Shown: positions 7,546 through 17,481 of the stretch, piece after piece
How positions within the stretch are numbered: the first letter of the stretch is position 1
Layout: the number at the start of each line of letters is the position of its first letter
NCBI GenBank assembly: GCA_934204655.1
Contig: CAKPZJ010000023.1
Location: forward strand, 1 to 45,798
DNA from: an uncultured Prevotella sp.
GTDB taxonomy: Bacteria; Bacteroidota; Bacteroidia; Bacteroidales; Bacteroidaceae
Direction of reading: 5' to 3'
DNA length: 45,798 nt
Notes under the pieces: generated by a model
Databases searched by the model: none
Seen by the model: the letters and a program-made list of their open reading frames with translations, nothing else
Told to the model about the DNA's origin: nothing
Position numbers and translations under genes: made by a program

Positions 7546-8808
7546 ATGGAATTAAAGAGAGTAGTAGTAACAGGTCTTGGTGCCGTTACACCGCTGGGCA
7601 ATAGCCCGGAGGAGACATGGAACGCCATGCTGGAAGGTAAGAGCGGCGCCGCACCTATTACACAGTTTGACGCATCTCTGTTCAAAACCCAGTTTGCTTG
7701 CGAGGTTAAGGGTCTCAACATCAATGATTGGATAGACCGCAAGGAGGCCCGTAAGCTGGACCGTTATACCCAGCTGGCTCTTATCGCTGCCATGCAGGGC
7801 GTAAAGGACTCGGGGCTTGACCTGGAGCATGCTGACAAGAACCGCATCGGCGTTGTCTTCGGCGTGGGTATCGGCGGCATCAAGACTTTTGAGGACGAGG
7901 TAACTTATTATGGCCTGCACAAGGAGGCCGGCCCTAAGTTCAATCCTTTCTTTATCCCCAAGATGATAGCCGATATCGCTTCTGGCCATATCTCTATCCA
8001 CTTCGGTTTCCATGGTCCCAACTATACCACTACATCAGCCTGTGCCTCGTCGAGCAACGCGCTCGCCGATGCCTTTAACCTCATCCGTCTGGGTAAGGCC
8101 GACATGATAGTAAGTGGTGGTGCCGAGAGCGCTATCTGCGCTTGTGGCGTGGGTGGCTTTAACGCCATGAAAGCGCTTTCTACCCGCAACGACGACCCCG
8201 AACACGCCTCGCGCCCCTTCAGCGCAAGCCGCGACGGATTTGTCATGGGCGAGGGTGCCGGCTGTCTCATCCTTGAGGAGCTGGAGCACGCCAAGGCACG
8301 TGGCGCAAAGATCTATGCCGAGATGGTAGGCGAGGGCGAGAGTGCAGATGCTTATCATATCACCGCCTCACATCCAGAAGGACTGGGCGCGAAGCTGGTA
8401 ATGCAAGCTGCTCTCGATGACGCCGGACTGAAGCCCGAGGACATTGACTACATCAATGTACACGGCACGTCTACACACGTTGGCGATATTTCGGAGGCCA
8501 AGGCCATTAAGGACGTATTCGGCGATGCCGCTTACAAGCTGAACATCTCGTCGACCAAGTCGATGACAGGTCACCTGTTAGGTGCCGCTGGTGCCGTAGA
8601 GGCTATGGCCTGTGTGCTGAGCGTAGTAAATGATATAGTACCCCCCACCATCAACCACGAAGAGGGTGATGAGGATCCGGAGCTTGACTATACACTTAAC
8701 TTCACGTTCAACAAGGCGCAGAAGCGCGAAGTGCGTGCCGCTCTGAGCAACACGTTCGGATTTGGCGGCCATAACGCCTGCGTTATTTTCAAGAAATATG
8801 CTGAATAA
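7546..8808 (+). CDS. fabF: Beta-ketoacyl-ACP synthase II
   Basis: A 420-residue condensing enzyme of type II fatty acid synthesis: malonyl-ACP plus acyl-ACP gives 3-oxoacyl-ACP plus CO2. The catalytic triad is visible: Cys166 in TTSACASSSNA, His306 in VHGTSTHVGD and His343 in MTGHLLGAAGAVEA. These correspond to C163, H303 and H340 of the Escherichia coli enzyme. The start abuts acpP directly, and the 3' end overlaps the rnc start by 11 bases. Length and motifs are complete. Confidence 0.98.
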   Translation: MELKRVVVTGLGAVTPLGNSPEETWNAMLEGKSGAAPITQFDASLFKTQFACEVKGLNINDWIDRKEARKLDRYTQLALIAAMQGVKDSGLDLEHADKNRIGVVFGVGIGGIKTFEDEVTYYGLHKEAGPKFNPFFIPKMIADIASGHISIHFGFHGPNYTTTSACASSSNALADAFNLIRLGKADMIVSGGAESAICACGVGGFNAMKALSTRNDDPEHASRPFSASRDGFVMGEGAGCLILEELEHAKARGAKIYAEMVGEGESADAYHITASHPEGLGAKLVMQAALDDAGLKPEDIDYINVHGTSTHVGDISEAKAIKDVFGDAAYKLNISSTKSMTGHLLGAAGAVEAMACVLSVVNDIVPPTINHEEGDEDPELDYTLNFTFNKAQKREVRAALSNTFGFGGHNACVIFKKYAE

Positions 8809-9877
8809 TATTATAGACCGAATAAAGCTCTCTTTCCGCAAGGATAAAGAGCTTTATTTGTCTTTATACCAGATTATAGGTTTCTACCCCAACGACATTA
8901 GTTACTACAAGATGGCCCTGATGCACAAGAGCATCATGCACCGCAACAAGAAAGGTAAGCCCGTGAACAACGAGCGGCTTGAATTTCTTGGCGACGCCAT
9001 CCTGGACGCCATCGTTGGCGATATAGTGTATCACCACTTCCCCGGCAAGCGCGAGGGTTTCCTCACCAATACCCGCTCCAAGCTGGTACAGCGCGACACG
9101 CTCAACAAGCTGTCTCAGGAGATGGGTATAGACCAGCTCATCCTGTCCAACGGGCATAGTTCGTCGCACAACAGCTACCTGGGCGGAAATGCCTTTGAAG
9201 CCCTGGTCGGTGCCATTTACCTTGACCGCGGCTACGACGCCTGCATGCGTTTTATGCAGCATCGCATCTTGTCTAAAATGATTAATATCGACAAGTTAGC
9301 ATACAAGGAGGTCAACTTCAAGAGCAAGCTCTTAGAGTGGAGCCAGAAGAACCGCGTCAAAGTAAACTTTGAGCTGCTCAAACAGAAAGTGGACGGCAAC
9401 GGAAGCCCCATCTTTGACTACCAAGTGGTGTTAGAGGGTGTCAAGGGATGCAACGCCCAGGGCTACAGCAAGAAAGAGAGCCAGCAGATGGCCTCGAAGC
9501 TCACCCTGCAGCGGCTGCGCCGCGAACCGCAGTTTATCGACGAGGTTTTCGCCGCCAAAACCAACCGCACCAAGATGGAGGAGGAGCCCGTGCTGACAGT
9601 TCCCGATACCGAGACCAAGACCGACTTTATCATCGAGGGAGCCATGACCGAAGAGCCGGCCGCCAACCGCAAGAAGGCTAAGCGCGACCTGCCCGACGGA
9701 CTGTCTGAGGTGATAGAGCACAACAAGCCCGAGGAGCGCGAGGACATCAAGCCCGAGGAGCGCGAGGACAAGGCGAAGGAGACTGATGAGTTTGACCTGA
9801 GCCACATCACCGCCCGCGCCATGAGCCGCGAAGAGATAATAGCCGCCGCAGAGTCGCAGGCTTTCGGCGAGCAATAA
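8798..9877 (+). CDS. rnc: Ribonuclease III with long charged C-terminal tail
   Basis: RNase III cuts double-stranded RNA, including rRNA precursors. The ATG at 8798 (overlapping the end of fabF) gives 359 residues. The signature NERLEFLGDAILD and the second acidic site in NAFEALVGAIYLDRG are intact. A double-stranded RNA-binding domain follows (NFKSKLLEWSQKN ... NAQGYSKKESQQMASKLTL). The protein then continues for about 125 residues in a highly charged Glu/Lys/Asp tail, so it is far longer than the roughly 226 residues of E. coli RNase III. The tail contains a perfect 7-residue duplication (KPEERED). An upstream ATG at 8762 in frame is unlikely, because it lies deep inside fabF. Confidence 0.96.
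   Translation: MLNNIIDRIKLSFRKDKELYLSLYQIIGFYPNDISYYKMALMHKSIMHRNKKGKPVNNERLEFLGDAILDAIVGDIVYHHFPGKREGFLTNTRSKLVQRDTLNKLSQEMGIDQLILSNGHSSSHNSYLGGNAFEALVGAIYLDRGYDACMRFMQHRILSKMINIDKLAYKEVNFKSKLLEWSQKNRVKVNFELLKQKVDGNGSPIFDYQVVLEGVKGCNAQGYSKKESQQMASKLTLQRLRREPQFIDEVFAAKTNRTKMEEEPVLTVPDTETKTDFIIEGAMTEEPAANRKKAKRDLPDGLSEVIEHNKPEEREDIKPEEREDKAKETDEFDLSHITARAMSREEIIAAAESQAFGEQ
9725..9772 (+). repeat. 24-bp tandem duplication in the rnc tail
   Basis: Two adjacent 24-base units (9725-9748 and 9749-9772), both starting AAGCCCGAGGAGCGCGAGGA, encode KPEEREDI-KPEEREDK. Only the last bases differ. The unit is a multiple of three and keeps the frame. Confidence 0.85.
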
Positions 9878-9924
9878 CAGGCTGACAGCCCGCTGCCACC
9901 GGCTTTCGACGAGCAATAACAGGC
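9859..9924 (+). repeat. Duplicated rnc 3' end
   Basis: The 24 bases at 9859-9882, which hold the last codons and TAA stop of rnc, recur 42 bases later at 9901-9924 with one mismatch (GGCTTTCGRCGAGCAATAAC...). The second copy is outside the gene. It looks like a tandem duplication across the stop codon. Confidence 0.8.
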
Positions 9925-9954
9925 GGGCCAGCAGCCATCGCTGACACGGTACGG

Positions 9955-10022
9955 AGATTAGGGATGTAGATTGCAAGTCTTCTGACAGACATTCGGTAGC
10001 GTCAGACATACATCCCAAATCT
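9955..10022. other. Large two-part inverted repeat downstream of rnc
   Basis: AGATTAGGGATGTA (9955-9968) pairs with TACATCCCAAATCT (10009-10022) with one mismatch, and TCTGAC (9981-9986) pairs with GTCAGA (10001-10006) inside it. The product would be a long hairpin with an internal loop in the 3' region of the rnc transcript. There is no T-run, so it is not a simple terminator. Confidence 0.6.
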
Positions 10023-10118
10023 TTAGACGAAACCCACGAGCTGTGGGGAACCGTCCCCGACCCAGCGAGCAAGAACGCCACCATGGCCCCAGGCCACACC
10101 GGTGGCCCTACAAGCATC

Positions 10119-10158
10119 ATTTTAGCCCGACAGATAGCACCATCTGCCGGGCTAAAAT
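10119..10158. terminator. Terminator hairpin after rnc
   Basis: ATTTTAGCCCG (10119-10129) pairs with CGGGCTAAAAT (10148-10158), and an inner stem CAGAT/ATCTG (10131-10135 / 10142-10146) continues it. The A/T ends on both sides allow it to work in either direction. It lies between rnc and the next promoter; the rest of 9878-10394 has no gene. Confidence 0.65.
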
Positions 10159-10360
10159 TTATATACGACCCCTCTCCTACCCCACCCGCAGCGCTCCGCC
10201 TGCCAGGGCGACCATCAGCCCACCCGCCGCCAGCACCTGCCCATGACTGGCGATAACCCGGGACTAAGCTGCGAAAAACAGGGGCAAAACAATCGTTATC
10301 TTTTTAGGTACAGAGTGGGTTAAAATTAGTAAATTAGTATGATTTTCTGAAAGATTAGGC

Positions 10361-10368
10361 TACCTTTG
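10361..10368 (+). promoter_or_regulatory. -7 element before the GH3-family gene
   Basis: TACCTTTG at 10361-10368 matches the Bacteroidetes -7 box, 27 bases before the ATG at 10395. No clear TTTG is found at the -33 position, so only the -7 part is supported. Confidence 0.45.
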
Positions 10369-10394
10369 TATGATAAATTGGTAATAGTATACAC

Positions 10395-11906
10395 ATGAGT
10401 TTGACCAGTATTGTTGGCAAAGCGTTTCTGCCACGGCAGAAGAGTCTGGAACACCATTTTACAGAAGCCGATGCGCTGCAGCAACGGGTACTTGCCTATC
10501 TGATAAATAAGGGAAAGAACACAGAGTATGGCCGCAAACACCTGTTTGCCACTATGAAGGACTATACCGACTTTGCCGCGAATATCCCAGTAAACACTTA
10601 CGAAGAACTGAAGGACGATATAGACCGCATGCGCCACGGCGAGGCCGACGTGCTGTGGCCTGGCACGGTAAAGTGGTACGCCAAGTCGTCGGGAACCACC
10701 AACGACAAGAGCAAGTTTATCCCCGTGTCGCACGAGGGTCTTCAGAACATACACTATCAAGGCGGCAAAGATGTGGTGGCCCTCTACCTGGCCAACAATC
10801 CGAAGAGCAGACTCTTTGACGGCCGCTCCCTCATCCTGGGAGGCAGCCACTCGCCTAACTACAACGTGTCTGGCTCATTGGTGGGCGACCTCTCGGCCAT
10901 CCTGATAGAGAATATCAATCCCCTGGCCAACTTGGTACGCGTGCCGTGTAAGCAGACCGCGCTGCTGTCAGACTTTGAGGTGAAGCGCGACCGCATAGCG
11001 CGCGAAACGATGAACAAGAACGTGACCAACATATCGGGCGTGCCCAGCTGGATGCTCTCGGTGCTGGTGCGCGTACTCGAGCTGAGCGGCAAGCAGCACA
11101 TCAACGAAGTGTGGCCCAACCTCGAGGTGTTCTTCCACGGCGGCATAGCCTTTACCCCCTACCGCCAGCAGTACCAGCAGCTCATCACCTCGCCCGGCAT
11201 GCACTATATGGAGACCTACAACGCCAGCGAGGGATTTTTCGGCATCCAGAACGACCCCACCGACCACTCCATGCTACTGATGCTCGACTACGGCGTGTTC
11301 TACGAGTTCATGCCCATGGACGAGTTTGGCACCGACAACCCCACCGTGGTACCCCTGAGCGGTGTCGAGGTGGGCCGCAACTACGCCATGCTCATCTCCA
11401 CGTCGTGTGGACTGTGGCGCTATCTCATCGGCGATACCGTACAGTTTACCTCCGTACGCCCCTACAAGTTTGTCATTACCGGCCGCACCAAATACTTCAT
11501 CAACGCCTTTGGCGAAGAGCTCATTATGGACAACGCCGAGAAGGGCCTGGCCTACGCTTGCGAACAGACGGGTGCCCAAGTAAGCGAGTACACGGCTGCC
11601 CCTGTCTATATGGACGCCCGGGCTAAGTGCCGCCACCAGTGGCTTATCGAGTTCAGTCGCCAACCCGACGACCTGGAGCGCTTCGCCCATCTCCTCGACC
11701 AGCGACTGCAGCAGCTCAACAGCGACTACGAGGCCAAGCGTTTCCATGACATCACCCTGCAACACCTTGAGGTGATAGAGGCCCGCCAGGGCCTGTTCAA
11801 CGACTGGCTCAAGGCCAAGGGCAAGTTGGGCGGCCAGCACAAGGTGCCCCGACTGAGCAACAGCCGTAAGAATATAGACGAACTGCTGGACATGAACCGC
11901 CAGTAA
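10395..11906 (+). CDS. GH3-family acyl-adenylating enzyme
   Basis: A 503-residue member of the GH3 (auxin-responsive promoter) superfamily, relatives of plant acyl-acid amido synthetases. The ATP/AMP-binding P-loop-like motif YAKSSGTTNDKSKFIP is near residue 100. The middle motif METYNASEGFFGIQ is near residue 280. The stretch LWRYLIGDTVQFT followed by ITGRTKYFINAFGEEL corresponds to the family's Y-R-x-G-D and hinge region. Bacteroidales commonly carry one copy; the substrate is unknown. It starts a plus-strand run with the lipoprotein, DUF3108 and mutS genes, with a 34-base gap to the next ORF. Confidence 0.9.
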   Translation: MSLTSIVGKAFLPRQKSLEHHFTEADALQQRVLAYLINKGKNTEYGRKHLFATMKDYTDFAANIPVNTYEELKDDIDRMRHGEADVLWPGTVKWYAKSSGTTNDKSKFIPVSHEGLQNIHYQGGKDVVALYLANNPKSRLFDGRSLILGGSHSPNYNVSGSLVGDLSAILIENINPLANLVRVPCKQTALLSDFEVKRDRIARETMNKNVTNISGVPSWMLSVLVRVLELSGKQHINEVWPNLEVFFHGGIAFTPYRQQYQQLITSPGMHYMETYNASEGFFGIQNDPTDHSMLLMLDYGVFYEFMPMDEFGTDNPTVVPLSGVEVGRNYAMLISTSCGLWRYLIGDTVQFTSVRPYKFVITGRTKYFINAFGEELIMDNAEKGLAYACEQTGAQVSEYTAAPVYMDARAKCRHQWLIEFSRQPDDLERFAHLLDQRLQQLNSDYEAKRFHDITLQHLEVIEARQGLFNDWLKAKGKLGGQHKVPRLSNSRKNIDELLDMNRQ

Positions 11907-11940
11907 CCGTCTGAGTGCTAAGGTAACAGGATATACAGCT

Positions 11941-13911
11941 ATGAACAACCCTACTCATCATCGTCCCAGCAGGCACGCGGTGGTCGCCCTGTGCGGCCTG
12001 GCCGTCCTCGCGCTCTTGGCGGCCTGCGCCCGTATGGGCCAGCCCGACGGCGGATGGTACGACGAGACTCCGCCACGCATCGTGTCTACCTCGCCGGCCG
12101 ACAAGTCGGTCAATGTACATGCCAAGAAGGTGTACATCAACTTTGACGAGTACATCAAGATAGACAATGCCACCGAGAACGTCATCGTGTCGCCTCCGCA
12201 GATAGAGGCACCCGAGATTAAGAGCCAGGGCAAACGCATCGTGGTGGCCCTGAAGGACTCCCTGAAGCCCAACATCACCTATACGATAGACTTCTCGGAC
12301 GCCATAACCGACAACAATGAGGGCAATCCGCTGGGAAACTACACCTACAGTTTCTCTACCGGCTCGGCCATCGACACGATGGAGATTGCCGGTCATGTGC
12401 TCGATGCCCAAAACCTGGAACCCATCAAGGGCATCTTAGTGGGCCTGTATGCCAATCTGGAGGACAGCGCCTTCCGCACACAGCCCATGCTGCGCGTGGC
12501 CAGGACAGACGATACAGGGCGGTTTGTCATCAAGGGAGTGGCCGCAGGTAAGTACCGCATCTACGCGCTACAGGATGCCGACGGCAACTTCATCTATAAC
12601 CAGAAGAGTGAGAAGATGGCGTTCAGCCACGACATCATCGTGCCCACATTCAAGGACGATATACGGCAGGACACCGTGTGGCGCGACTCGCTGCACATCG
12701 ACTCCATCATCCCGGTCAAGTACACCCACTTCCTGCCCGACGATATAGTGCTCAGGGCCTTTACCACCACCCTTACCGACCGCTACCTGGTCAAGACCGA
12801 CCGCTCCGCGGCCAACCACTTTACCCTCTACTTCAGCTACGGCAACCCCCAGCTGCCTGTCATCAAGGGCCTCAACTTCGATGAGCACCAGGCGCTTCTG
12901 GTTGAGCCTAACGCCAAGCGCGACACCATCAACTACTGGCTGCGCGACACCGCCCTGGTCAACCAGGACACCCTGCGCCTACAGGTTCAGTATCTGCAGA
13001 CCGACACCATAGGCACCCTGCAACTACAGACCGATACCCTGGAACTGCTGTCCAAGCAACCCTATGCCAAACGCATGAAGGATAAGCAGAAAAAGATAGA
13101 TGATTGGAAGAAAGCCCAGGACAAGGCCAAGCGCAAGGGCAAACCCTACGAGGAGCAGATGCCTGCCGAGACACTCCCGGTGAACTTAGGCTCGCTCTCG
13201 CAGATAGACCCCGACCAGAATATACGGCTGCAGTTTGACACGCCACTACAACGCGTAGACACGGCGCTCATACACCTCTACTCCAAGATAGACACCACGT
13301 GGTACCAGTCACGGTTCCGACTGCACGAGGTACCTGACCAGCCACGCACGTACGAGATAGTAGGCGAGTGGCGGCCCGAGATAGAATACAGCTTAGAGAT
13401 GGACAGCCTGGCGTTCTGCGATATATACGGTATGCCGTCGGGCGCTGTCAAGGTGGGCTTCAAGGTACACTCGCTCGACGACTACAGCTCGCTCTTTATG
13501 ACCCTTACAGGCATGGAGGGCCACCCTGTGATATGCCAGCTGCTCAACTCGCAGGACGAAGTGGTGCGCCAGGTACGCACGTCGACCGGCTCGGCCGAGT
13601 TCTTCTATGTGATGCCCGATAAGTACTACATGCGGCTGATAGTAGACGACAACGACAACGGCGAGTGGGACACCGGCGACTACGATGCCAACCGCCAGCC
13701 CGAGATGGTGTACTACTATCCAGGCCAGATAGAGTGCCGCGCCAAGTGGGACGTCACCAAAACCTGGAACCCCACCCAGCAGCGCCTGGACAACCAGAAG
13801 CCCGCCCAGCTCGTCAAGCAGCGCAGTGAGCGCCGCCGCAACCTCAAGGGACGCAACGCCCAGCGCGCCAAGAACATGGGCATAGCCTATCCCGATAACA
13901 TCAACCCCTAA
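11941..13911 (+). CDS. Ig-like domain lipoprotein
   Basis: A 656-residue surface or periplasmic lipoprotein. The lipobox LAAC gives a lipidated Cys29, followed by the typical Bacteroidetes start (Gly/Pro-rich, then DETPPRIVSTSPADKS). An SbsA-type Ig-like domain covers about residues 42-135 (ending YTYSFSTG). A carboxypeptidase-like repeat domain (GHVLDAQNLEPIKGILVGLY ... GKYRIYALQDADGN) follows. The C-terminal part is rich in Lys/Arg and has DNDNGEWDTGDYDANRQPE near its end. These proteins occur widely in Bacteroidetes without a defined function. The DUF3108 gene starts 15 bases downstream, so both probably share a transcript. Confidence 0.85.
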   Translation: MNNPTHHRPSRHAVVALCGLAVLALLAACARMGQPDGGWYDETPPRIVSTSPADKSVNVHAKKVYINFDEYIKIDNATENVIVSPPQIEAPEIKSQGKRIVVALKDSLKPNITYTIDFSDAITDNNEGNPLGNYTYSFSTGSAIDTMEIAGHVLDAQNLEPIKGILVGLYANLEDSAFRTQPMLRVARTDDTGRFVIKGVAAGKYRIYALQDADGNFIYNQKSEKMAFSHDIIVPTFKDDIRQDTVWRDSLHIDSIIPVKYTHFLPDDIVLRAFTTTLTDRYLVKTDRSAANHFTLYFSYGNPQLPVIKGLNFDEHQALLVEPNAKRDTINYWLRDTALVNQDTLRLQVQYLQTDTIGTLQLQTDTLELLSKQPYAKRMKDKQKKIDDWKKAQDKAKRKGKPYEEQMPAETLPVNLGSLSQIDPDQNIRLQFDTPLQRVDTALIHLYSKIDTTWYQSRFRLHEVPDQPRTYEIVGEWRPEIEYSLEMDSLAFCDIYGMPSGAVKVGFKVHSLDDYSSLFMTLTGMEGHPVICQLLNSQDEVVRQVRTSTGSAEFFYVMPDKYYMRLIVDDNDNGEWDTGDYDANRQPEMVYYYPGQIECRAKWDVTKTWNPTQQRLDNQKPAQLVKQRSERRRNLKGRNAQRAKNMGIAYPDNINP

Positions 13912-13925
13912 AACAGGATAATACA

Positions 13926-14735
13926 ATGAAACAGATAAAGTCATTACTGCTCCTGGCAGCCCTGCTCACCGCAGCGGCAGCCCAGGCTCAGTGTACTTTT
14001 CACAACAGCGCCTTCAAGTCGGGCGAGTTTCTTACCTACAACCTCTACTACAACTGGCAGTTTGTATGGGTCAAGGCCGGCAACGCCTCTATGTACACCG
14101 TGCAGAGCAACTATCACGGCCGGCCGGCTTACCGTGCCAGCCTCACCACCCGCGGTAACAACCGCGTAGACCAGATGTTCGTGCTGCGCGACACCCTGCT
14201 CTGCTACTCCTCGCTCAATATGGAGCCGCTCTACTTCCGCAAGGGTGCCCGCGAAGGCAAGCGCTACGGCGTAGACGAGGTGTTCTACACCTACAACAAC
14301 GGCAAGGTACACCTGCGCCAGCACCAGATAACCAGCAGCGGCGAACACCTGTGGGCCAATAACAACGTGAGCTACTGTGTGTACGACATGCTCAACATTT
14401 TCCTACGTGCCCGCTCCTTTAACCCTACTGGCTGGAAGAACGGCCACGAGATAGACTTCCCCATCGCTGACGGCAAGCACATTAACCCGGCCCGGCTGCG
14501 CTACGCTGGCAAGGTCAACATCAAGGCCGACAACGGCGTCAAGTACCGTTGCCTCAAGCTGTCGTACCTGGAGAAAGAGGACAATAAATATAAGCGCATC
14601 GTGGACTTCTATGTCTCTGACGACGACAACCATGTGCCCGTGCGGCTCGACATGTTCCTGCGTTTCGGCGCAGCCAAGGCCTTCCTGGTCAACATGAGGG
14701 GCCTGCGTAACCCTGTAGGCTGTATTGTAAAGTAA
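13926..14735 (+). CDS. DUF3108 exported protein
   Basis: A 269-residue protein with a clear signal peptide ([22 protein letters not shown]). The mature part starts with [20 protein letters not shown] and ends in a beta-rich segment with [21 protein letters not shown], both characteristic of the DUF3108 family. It is probably a periplasmic or outer-membrane-associated beta-structure protein. It lies 14 bases after the Ig-like lipoprotein and 4 bases before mutS, suggesting one transcript through mutS. Function unknown. Confidence 0.85.
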   Translation: MKQIKSLLLLAALLTAAAAQAQCTFHNSAFKSGEFLTYNLYYNWQFVWVKAGNASMYTVQSNYHGRPAYRASLTTRGNNRVDQMFVLRDTLLCYSSLNMEPLYFRKGAREGKRYGVDEVFYTYNNGKVHLRQHQITSSGEHLWANNNVSYCVYDMLNIFLRARSFNPTGWKNGHEIDFPIADGKHINPARLRYAGKVNIKADNGVKYRCLKLSYLEKEDNKYKRIVDFYVSDDDNHVPVRLDMFLRFGAAKAFLVNMRGLRNPVGCIVK

Positions 14736-14739
14736 CGCC

Positions 14740-17403
14740 ATGGCAAAGGACGACAAGGGGCTTACCCCGATGATGAAGCAGTTTTTCTCGCTCAAGGCCA
14801 AGCACCCCGAGGCCCTGATGCTGTTTCGCTGTGGCGACTTCTACGAGACTTACTGCGACGACGCCATTACCGCCTCGCGCATACTGGGCATCACCCTCAC
14901 ACGGCGCAACAACAATGCCGGTGCGTCGAGTATTGAGATGGCCGGATTTCCCCATCACGCACTCGACACCTACCTGCCCAAACTCATCCGCGCCGGCAAG
15001 CGCGTAGCCATCTGCGACCAGTTAGAGGACCCCAAGAAGAAACGGGAGATGCTAAAGGGCAAGAAGGGACTCTCGGAGATGGACAAGATGGTGAAGCGGG
15101 GCATCACCGAACTGGTTACGCCCGGTGTGGCCATGTCTGACAATGTGCTCAACTACAAGGAGAACAACTTCCTGGCCGCTGTCCACTTCGGCAAGTCGGC
15201 CTGTGGTGTCAGTTTCCTCGACATCTCTACCGGTGAGTTTCTTACTGGCGAGGGCAACTACGATTATGTGGAGAAGCTCTTGGGTAACTTTTCTCCCAAG
15301 GAAGTGCTCTATGACCGCGAGTGCAAGGCCGACTTCGAGCGCCACTTTGGCAACCGCTACTGCGTGTTCGAGCTCGACGACTGGGTGTTTACCGAGCAGA
15401 CAGCCCGCCAGAAACTGCTGTCGCACTTCGGCACCAAGTCACTCAAGGGCTTTGGCGTAGACCATCTGCACAACGGCGTGATAGCCGCGGGTGCCATCAT
15501 GCAGTACCTGGAGCTTACACAGCATACCCACATAGGCCACATCACCTCACTGGCCCGGCTGGAGGAAGAAAAGTTTGTCAGACTCGACAGCTTTACCATC
15601 CGCTCGCTCGAGCTGGTACAGCCCATGCAGGACGACGGCTCCTCGCTGCTGGACGTTATAGACCGCACCGTGACCCCCATGGGCAGCCGCATGCTGCGCC
15701 GGTGGACGGTGTTCCCCCTGCGCCACATAGAGCCTATCAGCCAGCGGCTCAACATGGTGACGTGCTTCATGCAGAACCCCAATTTTATGGAGCTGGTCAA
15801 CGACCAGTTTCACCGCATAGGCGATCTGGAACGCATTGTGTCCAAGGTGGCCGTGGGACGTGTCTCCCCACGCGAGGTGGTACAGCTCAAAAATGCCCTG
15901 CAGGCCATAGCGCCTGTCAAGGAGGCTTGTCTCCATGCCGATAACGCCACCCTACAGCGCATAGGCGAACAGTTCAACCTGTGTGAGAGCCTGCGCGAGC
16001 GTATAGAGCACGAGATACAGCCCGACCCACCCCAGCTGGTGGCCAAAGGCGGTGTTATAGCGGCTGGCTACAGCTCCAAGCTCGACGACCTACGCAATAT
16101 CTCGCACAATGGTAAGGAGTATCTCATGGAGATACAGCAGCGCGAGATAGAGCAGACGGGCATCAGCTCGCTCAAGATAGGCTATAACAATGTATTCGGC
16201 TACTATCTCGAAGTGCGAAACACCTTTAAGGACCGCGTGCCCGCCGACTGGGTACGCAAGCAGACTCTGGCTCAGGCCGAGCGCTACATTACGCAGGAGC
16301 TAAAAGCCTATGAAGAGAAAATACTGGGCGCTGACGAGAAAATCATAGAACTGGAGACACAGCTGTTTGCCGAGCTGGTAGCCGCGATGCAGGAGTTTAT
16401 CCCCCAGATACAGATTAACGCCAACTTAGTGGCTCAGCTCGACTGCCTGATGGGCTTTGCCAAGGTGGCTGCCGACTATGGCTACGTGCGGCCCGTGGTA
16501 GACGACAGCCTGGTACTCGACATACACCAGGGGCGACACCCCGTGATAGAGCAGCAGCTCCCCGTAGGCGAGCGGTTTGTACCCAACGATATATACCTGG
16601 ACGACGACAAGCAGCAGATAATCATCATTACCGGCCCCAACATGGCGGGTAAGAGCGCGCTGCTGCGCCAGACGGCCCTCATCGTGCTGATGGCCCAGAT
16701 GGGGTGCTACGTGCCTGCGCAGAGTGCCCGGGTGGGACTGGTAGACAAGATTTTCACCCGGGTGGGTGCCTCGGACAATATATCGCTCGGCGAGTCGACC
16801 TTCATGGTCGAGATGACCGAAGCCGCCAATATCCTCAACAACGTAACAGAGCGCTCGCTGGTGCTCTTCGACGAGCTGGGGCGCGGCACGTCTACCTACG
16901 ACGGCATCAGCATAGCCTGGGCCATCGTAGAGTATCTGTATAACAACGCCAAGGGTAACCCCCGCACGCTCTTTGCCACCCACTACCATGAGCTTAATGA
17001 GATGGAGCGCCACATGCCCCGCATTAAGAACTTCAACGTAAGCGTCAAGGAGGTGGGCGACAAGGTTATCTTCCTGCGAAAACTCGTGCCGGGTGGCAGT
17101 GAACACTCCTTTGGTATCCACGTGGCCGAGATAGCCGGCATGCCCAAGAGTATTGTACGGCGAGCCAAGACTATCCTCAAGCAGCTCGAGGCCGACGGGG
17201 CCAGCGTGGGCAACGGTGACAAGGCCAACGTGAAGCAGATAGGTGCCGAGCGCGAGGGTATGCAGCTCAGCTTCTTCCAGCTCGACGACCCTGTCCTCTC
17301 GCAAATCCGCGACGAGATATTAGGCCTTGACATCAACAACCTCACCCCTGTCGAGGCCCTCAATAAGCTCAATGACATCAAGAAGATACTCAAGGGGAAG
17401 TAA
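14740..17403 (+). CDS. mutS: DNA mismatch repair protein MutS
   Basis: An 887-residue MutS, which recognises mismatches and recruits MutL. The mismatch-binding Phe-X-Glu is in [11 protein letters not shown] (Phe34, Glu36). The ATPase domain has Walker A GPNMAGKS at residues 632-639, the [14 protein letters not shown] signature, Walker [17 protein letters not shown] and the ATHYHEL switch. Full length, with the usual C-terminal helix-turn-helix and a short dimer tail. It ends at a strong terminator shared with the convergent SUMF1-type gene. Confidence 0.98.
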   Translation: MAKDDKGLTPMMKQFFSLKAKHPEALMLFRCGDFYETYCDDAITASRILGITLTRRNNNAGASSIEMAGFPHHALDTYLPKLIRAGKRVAICDQLEDPKKKREMLKGKKGLSEMDKMVKRGITELVTPGVAMSDNVLNYKENNFLAAVHFGKSACGVSFLDISTGEFLTGEGNYDYVEKLLGNFSPKEVLYDRECKADFERHFGNRYCVFELDDWVFTEQTARQKLLSHFGTKSLKGFGVDHLHNGVIAAGAIMQYLELTQHTHIGHITSLARLEEEKFVRLDSFTIRSLELVQPMQDDGSSLLDVIDRTVTPMGSRMLRRWTVFPLRHIEPISQRLNMVTCFMQNPNFMELVNDQFHRIGDLERIVSKVAVGRVSPREVVQLKNALQAIAPVKEACLHADNATLQRIGEQFNLCESLRERIEHEIQPDPPQLVAKGGVIAAGYSSKLDDLRNISHNGKEYLMEIQQREIEQTGISSLKIGYNNVFGYYLEVRNTFKDRVPADWVRKQTLAQAERYITQELKAYEEKILGADEKIIELETQLFAELVAAMQEFIPQIQINANLVAQLDCLMGFAKVAADYGYVRPVVDDSLVLDIHQGRHPVIEQQLPVGERFVPNDIYLDDDKQQIIIITGPNMAGKSALLRQTALIVLMAQMGCYVPAQSARVGLVDKIFTRVGASDNISLGESTFMVEMTEAANILNNVTERSLVLFDELGRGTSTYDGISIAWAIVEYLYNNAKGNPRTLFATHYHELNEMERHMPRIKNFNVSVKEVGDKVIFLRKLVPGGSEHSFGIHVAEIAGMPKSIVRRAKTILKQLEADGASVGNGDKANVKQIGAEREGMQLSFFQLDDPVLSQIRDEILGLDINNLTPVEALNKLNDIKKILKGK

Positions 17404-17418
17404 CTGCCCGCCCCCTAC

Positions 17419-17468
17419 ATACGCCAAAATCCCATACCTTACTTCCAAGGTATGGGATTTTGGCGTAT
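17419..17468. terminator. Bidirectional terminator between mutS and the SUMF1-type gene
   Basis: A perfect 22-bp stem (17419-17440 with 17447-17468) and a 6-base loop ACTTCC. The arms begin ATACGCCAAAATCCCATACC. It sits between two converging genes and fits a factor-independent terminator for both. Confidence 0.85.
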
Positions 17469-17481
17469 AGTACGCTGCCCG

